From the NCBI GenBank assembly GCA_936941155.1, contig CAKZJE010000073.1, forward strand, positions 1-64,000: a DNA stretch of 64,000 nt. The letters are read 5' to 3'. Shown piece by piece: positions 52,361 through 61,300 of the stretch. The notes beneath the pieces were generated by a model. That model was not told the DNA's origin and ran no database searches. It saw nothing but the letters and a program-made list of their open reading frames with translations. Each line of letters begins with the position of its first letter. The first letter of the stretch is position 1. The position numbers and the translations under genes were made by a program. This stretch comes from an uncultured Methylomonas sp. (GTDB lineage: Bacteria; Pseudomonadota; Gammaproteobacteria; Methylococcales; Methylomonadaceae).

Positions 52361-55300
52361 ATGAACCATATTTACCGCAGTATTTGGAGCGAGGCATTAG
52401 CCACTTGGATTGCTGTTCCTGAAAATACCCAAAGCAAAGGTAAGCGTTCATCAGTGCGGAATGTGGTACTGGCAACAAGTTTGTTATGTTGTTCTGCAAC
52501 AAGTTGGGCGTTGCCGACTGGCGAACAAGTGGTCGCGGGGCAGGTTGCAGTGAGCACTCCTAGTGCTGGGCAGATGCAAATTAATCAAAGCAGTCAGCAA
52601 GCGATTATGCAATGGCAAGGTTTTTCGATTGCGCCGAATGAAATTGTGAATATTTATCAGCCCAATGCCAGCGCGACTTTGCTCAATCGCGTGATAGGGC
52701 AAGATGCCAGTTTGATTCAAGGGCAACTTCATGCAAACGGACAAGTTTTTTTAATTAATGCTAACGGCGTGATGTTTGGCAAAACTGCGCAAGTTGATGT
52801 CGGCGGGTTGTTTGCAAGTACGCATGATATTAATAACGCAGATTTTCTGAATGCCAACTACCATTTTATGCAAGGCAACAGCTTTGCCAGTGTTGATAAT
52901 CAAGGTTTTATCAGAACTGCTGACGGTGGTGTGGTCGCATTAATTGGCTCGCAAGTTAGCAACGCAGGAACAATTGCAACACCCAAAGGCACAACAGTTT
53001 TGGCGGCTGGCAAAACCGTTGATTTGGATTTTAAAGGCGATGGTTTAGTTGAGGTAAAAGTTTCTGAAGCGGCTTTAAATGCGTTGGCGACAAATAAAGG
53101 TGTGATTCAAGCCGATGGTGGGCGCGTGATTTTGACAGCTAAAGCCGCAGGACAATTGGTTGGCATGGTGTTGAATTCAGAAGGCGTGGTGCAAGCGCGA
53201 AGTTTAGCCAGCCGAAACGGTGAAATTATTCTTGATGGCGGTGATAGCGGCGTAACTCAAGTTGCAGGCACGTTGGATGTGAGTGGCAATAAAGCGGGTG
53301 AAAAAGGCGGCGCAATTGTTGTTACTGGCGATAAAGTTTTACTTGAAAATACCGCAAAATTGAATGCAACAGGCACAAGCGGCGGCGGCAGTATTTTAGT
53401 TGGCGGAAGTTGGCAAGGCTCAAACTCCGCAATTCATCAAGCAACTGCAACCATTGTGAAAGCTGGTGCAGTTTTGGATGCTAGTGCGCTTGATAAAGGC
53501 AATGGCGGTACTGTGGTGGCTTGGTCAAATGTTCAGGATGCCAATTCGGTTACTCGCGCCTATGGCAGTTTTTTGGCAGCAGGTGGTGTGAATGGTGGTG
53601 ACGGCGGACGCATTGAAACCTCAGGGCATTGGTTAGATGTGCAGGGCAGTCTTATTAATGCGGCTGCAACACAGGGGGAAAATGGACAATGGCTACTAGA
53701 CCCGAACAATATCACTATTCAAGAATTAGGTACGGACACGAATATCGGCGGCAGTCCGAATTGGACAAGCAATAGCGATTCGGCAATTTTGACGATAGCG
53801 AGCATTCAATCTGCATTGAATAATGGCACGTCAGTGATTGTCAGCACCGGAGTGACTTCTACCAGCTCAGAAGCAGGTGATATTACAGTCAATGCTGCTA
53901 TCAGCAAAATAGCCGGAACAGATGCCAGTTTGACACTAAATGCGCACAATAATATCAACATCAATGCCAATATTGGCTCAACCTTCAACAAACTCGCGCT
54001 CCAGTTTCGTGCCAAAAACGCAATTATTATGGGTGCGGGCGTTCATCTTGATTCAGCAGGTGACGCTGTTATTTTAAATGCAGATGCAGACAGCAGCGGC
54101 GCGGGCAATATTCAACTGTATAACGGCGCGGTGATTAACAGCAACGGCGGCAATATTGTGTTAGGCGGTGGCAGTTGTGATGCGAATGGTTGTACCGATG
54201 TTGCTTATGGTTATGGCTTAGGAGTTGGTGAAAAAGAAGGGATTTATCTTTTTTCAAGTCAAGGGAATTGGAATACACGGCTGAACTCAAAGGGTGGCAA
54301 CATTGTTTTAAGTGGCAAAGGCTTTAATGGCGTGAGCGAAAATTACGGTGTTTATAGTCAGTTAGTGCAAATGGATACTCGAGATAGTGCGGGACACGGT
54401 TCAGGGAGTATCACGATAAAAGGCACAGGCGGCGGAGCTTTAGCAACCAGTAATACTGTGAATAGCAGCATGGGTATTTATATTGATTCAAATAATATGT
54501 ATACCCATGATGGCGACATCAGCATCACAGGCACAGGAGGGCAGGGGGCTGTTGGCACTGACAACTACGGTGTCAGCATTATTGGGAGCGGCAGTGTTTT
54601 AACGGCATTTGGTGGCGGGAATATTGGCATCACGGGCGTAGGTGGAACAGGTACGCAAGCAAATCATGGTATACGGATTTGGGATGTTAATGATAATTTT
54701 TTTACCACTAGCCTAGGTAATATTTCTTTAGAGGGCACAGCAGGCAGTTCTGTTTTAGGGAATGACAGTTTTGCAATTTCACTGGAAAAAGCGGTGTTTA
54801 ATTCTGGCGGTGATTTTGCCATCAACGGTAATGGCGAAATGATTAAAGCGGACGGTGCAGAGGTGAATGTTGCAAATGGCACATTTAACTTAGGCTCAGG
54901 AACGTGGAGTCAAATCAGCCCTGCATTGCGCAGTTTTTTTGCGAAAGATTTTCAAATCAGTGGCAATACCTTTATTCGTGCGCTCGGTGGTGATGGCAGT
55001 GTGAATTCTCCTTATCAATTGACCGATGTGTATGGCTTACAAGGAGTCGCCAATTTTCAAATGCTAGGCAATGCTTATGTGTTAAGCAATAACATGGATG
55101 CTTCTAGCACCAGCGGCTGGCATAGCGGTGCAGGTTTTGTGCCACTTGGTGATTTGGAAATGATGTTTGAAGGTAATTTTGATGGTTTAGGGCATACGAT
55201 TACCGGACTCAATATCAATCGCGCAACACAGGATTTTGTCGGATTGTTTGGACATATTGGCAATAGTGGCATCGTTAAAAATATTGGTTTACTTAATGGC

Positions 55301-58300
55301 TCAGTGATTGGGCAAAAAATGGTAGGCGCATTAGCAGGTAACAACGCAGGGAATATCAGCAATGCTTATGCGACTGGCAGTGTTAGCGGCGTTGAGCGAG
55401 TGGGTGGTTTAGTTGGACAAAACGACAACACTGTGACTAACGCCTATGCGACTGGGAATGTGACTGGGGCTGTTATTGTCACCGCCGGATCTGCAAGTGT
55501 TGGTGGCTTAGTTGGTTTCAACAATTCAGGCGTGATTAGCAATGTGTATGCAACAGGGAATGTAAGCGGTGATGTGCAAAGTGGCGGTTTAGTTGGAGCT
55601 AATTTTGGCATTGGCAGCACTATTAGCAATGCTTATGCAACAGGTGATGTCAGTGGTTTAACTAACATTGGCGGTTTAGTTGGGCGAAACTTTTTGGGGC
55701 GGATTAACAACACTTATGCAATAGGTAAAGTCAGTGGTATTAGCAATCTTGGAAGGTTTATAGGTTTGTTTCAAAGTGGAACAGTGACTAATTCATTTTG
55801 GGATATGGAAGCCTCAGGACAAACTACTGGGATTGGAAGTGGCAGCGGCTTAGGAATGACGGGGTTAACCACTGCACAAATGTTCAGTGCAGCAAGTTTT
55901 ACAGGTTTTAACTTCAGCACGGTTGCAGGAGCTTTGGGCAATAACTGGGTGATTGTTGATAATGATGGCTCACTCAATAATGCAGGTGGGGCAACAGGCG
56001 CAACACGTCCAATGCTGGCTTCTGAATACGCAACTTTTATTAGCAACTCACATCAATTGCAATTGATGGCAATGGATTTAACAGCCGATTACGCGCTAAT
56101 CAATAATCTTGATTTAACCTCACAATTTTCCGCAGTTAATAGTCTGTGGGCAAACCAAGGATTTGTGCCGATTGGCAATAGCACAACAAACTTCACGGGC
56201 ACTTTTGATGGTTTAAATCACACCATTACTGGATTAACCATTAATCGCACTACTACTGATAACGTAGGTTTGTTTGGATTGGCTGGCGATAATGTGGAGA
56301 TTAAAAACATTGGTTTGATTGGTGGTTCTATCGCTGGTCAAAGCCAAGTCGGTGCGTTGTTAGGGGCATCTGGATGGAACACGGTCATTAGCAATTCCTA
56401 TGCAACCAGCAACGTCTCAGGCGTGAATTTTGTGGGTGGATTGGTTGGCTACAATTATTATGGTGCAACCATTGAGAATGCGCACGCTACAGGAAAAGTT
56501 ACAGGAACTTCAGAGGTTGGTGGTTTAGTAGGCTGGAATATTGGCGGCAGCGTTAATAATTCTTACGCTGAAGGTGATGTGACGGGTCAAAGTAATGTGG
56601 GCGGTTTAATAGGTTTTAATCAAAGCAATGTGAATAATTCCTATGCCACAGGTGATGTGACAGCTGAAAGTAATATGGGTGGATTAATAGGGCTTAATCA
56701 AGGCAATGTGAGCAATTCACATTATGATATTGATAAGGTGACGATTAATGTTGTGACGAATGGAATCGCAACCCCTACACATTTGATTTCAGTAGGCGGC
56801 GTATATGATGCGCAGTATCAAGATTGGATGAATCATAATCAAACATTAAATATTGCAGATTATGCCTCAACGTTACCGTTAGATAACGCCAGCGGTGCTT
56901 ACACAATCAGCAATCTGCAAGGCATGAAAGATTTACTCGGTTTTGCAGATAGAGCGAATTACAAATTTCGCCTTGTCGCGGATATTAATTTAATCACCGC
57001 CGCTGAGTTTTTTATTCCGTATTTTGCAGGTGAATTTGAAGGCGAAAACCACACGATTAGCAATTTGGCGATTAATCAGTCATTTAATTCTAATATCGGT
57101 CTATTTGGGCAGGTGCAGGCAGAAAGTGGAATTAGTCATCTTGCGGTTGTAGAAGCTAATGTAACTGGCAAAGATCATGTGGGGGTTTTGGCTGGTTATA
57201 ATAAAGGCAAGATTCAAACGGCTCATGCTACGGGCAGTGTAATTGGCTTTTCTAATGTCGGTGGCTTCGTAGGAAAAAATGAAGGCGGCACTATCATAGA
57301 TGCTTATGCAACAGTTGTTGTGAAGGGTAGTGATTCTGTTGGTGGTTTGCTAGGCTATAACGGCGGTAGCATTACCAATACTTATTCCACAGGCACTGTG
57401 AGCGGAGATACCAATGTCGGTGGTTTAATCGGAGATAATGCAGGAGGCACTATCAACAATTCACATTACGATATTAATAATGTGAAGATGACTGTGACCA
57501 ATGCGATTAGCCCCTTGATAACAATGGGCGGACTGTATACCAATCAATATAAAAAATGGATTTCAAACAATAAAACCCTCGCTATTGCTGATTATGCCAC
57601 AACGTTAAAATTAGATAATGCCAGTGGTGCTTACGTTATTAGCAACCTGCAAGGCATGAAAGATTTATTAGGTTTTACTGACGGCAATCGTTATAAATTT
57701 CGCCTAGGCGCGGATATTGATTTAAGCAGTATGGCTGGTTTTTATATCCCTTATTTTGCCGCTGAATTTGATGGCGCAAATCATACTATTTCCAATCTTG
57801 TGGTGAATCAGGCATTCAATTCTCATATTGGCATGTTTGGGCAAACTCATTCGGATAGTTCCAACAATTTATACGCATCCATTCATGATTTAAACCTGAC
57901 AAACGTTACTGTAGCTGGGCTAGATTATGTGGGCGGCGTGGTTGGTAATTTTGGTAGTTGGAATAATGCCATTAACAAAGTTACAGTCGCAGGCAATGTA
58001 ACAGGTCGTCAGCATGTGGGCGGATTAGTCGGCTACAGCGGTTATAGCGACATTGTGACAGGCAATATTAGCAATTCATCTGCTGCTGTGAATGTGACAG
58101 GTGTTGATACGGTCGGTGGTTTGGTTGGTTACAACAGTAGCAATATCGACAATGCTTATGCAACGGGAAATGTCACTGCCACAGGTTCTGCTGTAGGTGG
58201 ATTGCTTGGTCACCATGATAAAGGCAAACTTAGTCATGCTTATGCTACAGGTAATGTGAGTGGCGGTGATTCTGTTGGTGGGTTAGTGGGAAGCAACTAC

Positions 58301-61300
58301 AGCACCTTGGATAATACCTATAGCACGGGTAGTGTCAGTGGAAATGGCGATGTTGGAGGATTGGTTGGAACGAATAATGAAGGCAAAATCAATACTTCTT
58401 ACAGCATGAGTAATGTTCTAAAAGGTTATCGAGTCGGTGGATTAGTTGGATTTAATACGGCAAACAGCAACATCAATAATGCTTACGCAATAGGTAATGT
58501 TGGAGGTAGCACTTATAAAATTGGCGGACTGGTTGGACTGAATTATGGCTCTATCAAAAATGCCTATGCGACAGGCAATGTAAACGGAACTGGCGCAACG
58601 CATATTGGCGGTTTGATTGGATTCAATAGCGGCACAGTTGAAAATACTTTCTGGGATACGCAAACAACACTTCAAACAAACGCAGATGGCACTGATGTAA
58701 ATGGTGCGAGTAATACGGCCGGCGCGACAGGCAAAACAACTGCTGAATTACTTTTTAAAAGCACTTACGAAAATGCAGGATGGGATTTTGCAACTACTTG
58801 GTGGATGTTAGATGGCAATACTCGTCCCTTCTTGCAGATGGAATACAGTACGCAGATTACAAATGCTCATCAATTGCAGATGATGGCAAAAGACTTATCT
58901 GCTCAATATACGCTGGCGAATAATCTTGATTTAACCGCTGAATTTGCTGCAAATGGCATGTGGTCTGGCAAAGGATTTACACCTATCGGCGATAACACGG
59001 TAATTGATGTCAGTAATAACACGCTGAATAGTTTCAAGGGCGGATTTGATGGCTTAACTCATACGATTACCGGACTGACTATTAATCGCCCAGACACGGA
59101 TAACGTGGGGTTGTTTGGTTTAGTAGGTGAAAGTGTCACTCTTAAAAATGTGGGGTTGGTCGGTGGAAGTATCAGAGGGAAAAACTTTGTTGGTCAACTA
59201 GCAGGCTATTTAAGTCGAAATACGATGATTGACACTGTTTACGCGACAGGCAATGTGACAGGTGTTGATATTGTTGGCGGATTAGTGGGCTATAACGACT
59301 ACACTAATGTTTTGACCGGCAATATTATCAATTCCTATGCGACAGGTAATGTGACTGGTGTTGACAATATTGGTGGATTGGTAGGCTTTAACAACGGCAG
59401 CCTTAACGCAGTGTCTGCAACAGGCAATGTCACAAGTAGTCAATCTTCAAGTGGTGGTTTAGTCGGGCGCAACGACAACGGAGGCACTGTCAAAAACGCT
59501 TATGCCACAGGCAATGTAACGGGTGTTTCTTATGTAGGAGGATTGGTAGGACACAATGGTAATGCAGTTGAAAATTCTCATGCTACAGGAAGTGTAACAG
59601 GCTCTGATTCTGTGGGCGGATTAGTGGGATTCAACACAAATACAGGCAGTATTAGTAATAGCCATGTAACTGCAAATGCAAATGTCACGGGTAATGAAAA
59701 CGTTGCAGGTTTAGTGGGGCTTAATGATGGAATTATTACCGCTTCGCACGCACAAGCGAATGTAACAGGTGCCAAATATGTCGGAATATTAGTCGGCTCT
59801 AATCATGGAACGCTTGATGGTTCAGAAGGAGCTGGCAGTGTTAGCGGTATTGTTACTAGCACACTATCGACAGTAAAACAGCCAAAAGCAGCAGCGGCAG
59901 CTACATCTACGCTGGAATATGTTGGAGCTATAGCTGGTATTAATACCGGCACAATCAGCCATGTTACGACAGCCGCTGATGTTATAGGTGCTACAGTTGT
60001 GGGCGGACTGGTTGGGGGAAATCGCGGCACAATCACCGATGCTCATGCAACGGGCAATGTAACAGGCACAGGCAGCAATGGTTTTGTGGGCGGATTAGTG
60101 GGAATTAATTTTGGGACTATCGAAAATTCATCTGCGACCGGAAATGTGCAAGGCACGAATGATGTGGGTGGATTAGTTGGGCTTAATCGCGGAACTATCA
60201 ACCATGCGTATGCAACCGGCACTGTTAAAGGCGACAGAGATGTTGGCGGTTTAATTGGCTTTAACATTCAAACTAGCATTGCGAATGTGTATGCTACAGG
60301 CAATGTTTCTGGCACAACGTATGTCGGTGGATTAGTCGGTTATAACGCTAATGCGATCATTAACAATGCCTATGCAACAGGTAATGCAGAAGGCGTAGGG
60401 GCAGCAAATATTGATGTTGCAGGATTGGTCGGCGTTAATTACAAAAGCACTTTGAACAATGTTTATGCAGCAGGTCTTGTCACTGGCAGCAAAAGCACTG
60501 GCGGATTAGTTGGATACAACTACCAAAGCGTGATTAACAATTCGTTTTGGAATACACAAACAACAGGACAATTGCAAGCGATTGGCTTTGGCAACGCAAC
60601 TACAGCAATAGGCAAAACAACCGCTGAAATGATGCAACTGGCAACTTTCAGCACTGCCGGCTGGAACATCAGCGACATAGGCGGCGACGGTAGTATTTGG
60701 CGGATTTATGAAGGACATACCACACCTCTATTGCGCAGTTTTTTAACCGCTTTAACGGTAACGGCTGATAACTTCTCTAAAAATTACAATGCAGTTGCCG
60801 ATAGTCAGCTTAAAAATCCTAGCTATTCAATTGACGGGGCAGATAGCAGTGGACATTTATTGAATCTTACCGACCCTTATAACGGAGCTAAAGATGCCGG
60901 AACGTATTCGCCAACCGGACTTTTCTCTGATCAACAAGGCTACGATATTAGTTTTGTAAATAGCGTATTAACCATTAACCCAGCCCCAATTACAGCAACG
61001 TTTGGAACTATCACTAAAGTTTATGATGGTACGGATATCGCCACTTTAACAACCGCTAATTATCAGCTCTCAGGATTTTTGGGCAATGATGGCGCGTTGC
61101 TGAGCCAAGCAGTTGGACACTACAACAGCAAAAATGTACTGGAAGCAAATCTGGTTTCTATCACGCTTGCGGCAAGCGATTTTACGCCGAAGGCAACTAC
61201 GGTATTAAGCAATTACGCACTTCCCACCTCAGTTACACTCACAGCCGCAGGACATATTACCCCCGCCACGTTAAACATTGCCGCAAACACTATCAACAAA

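Noticed and set aside
55380-60540. Regularly spaced repeats that could suggest a CRISPR array
   Set aside because: The repeats are in frame, degenerate and encode GLUG protein motifs; there are no identical repeats with unique spacers and no cas genes.
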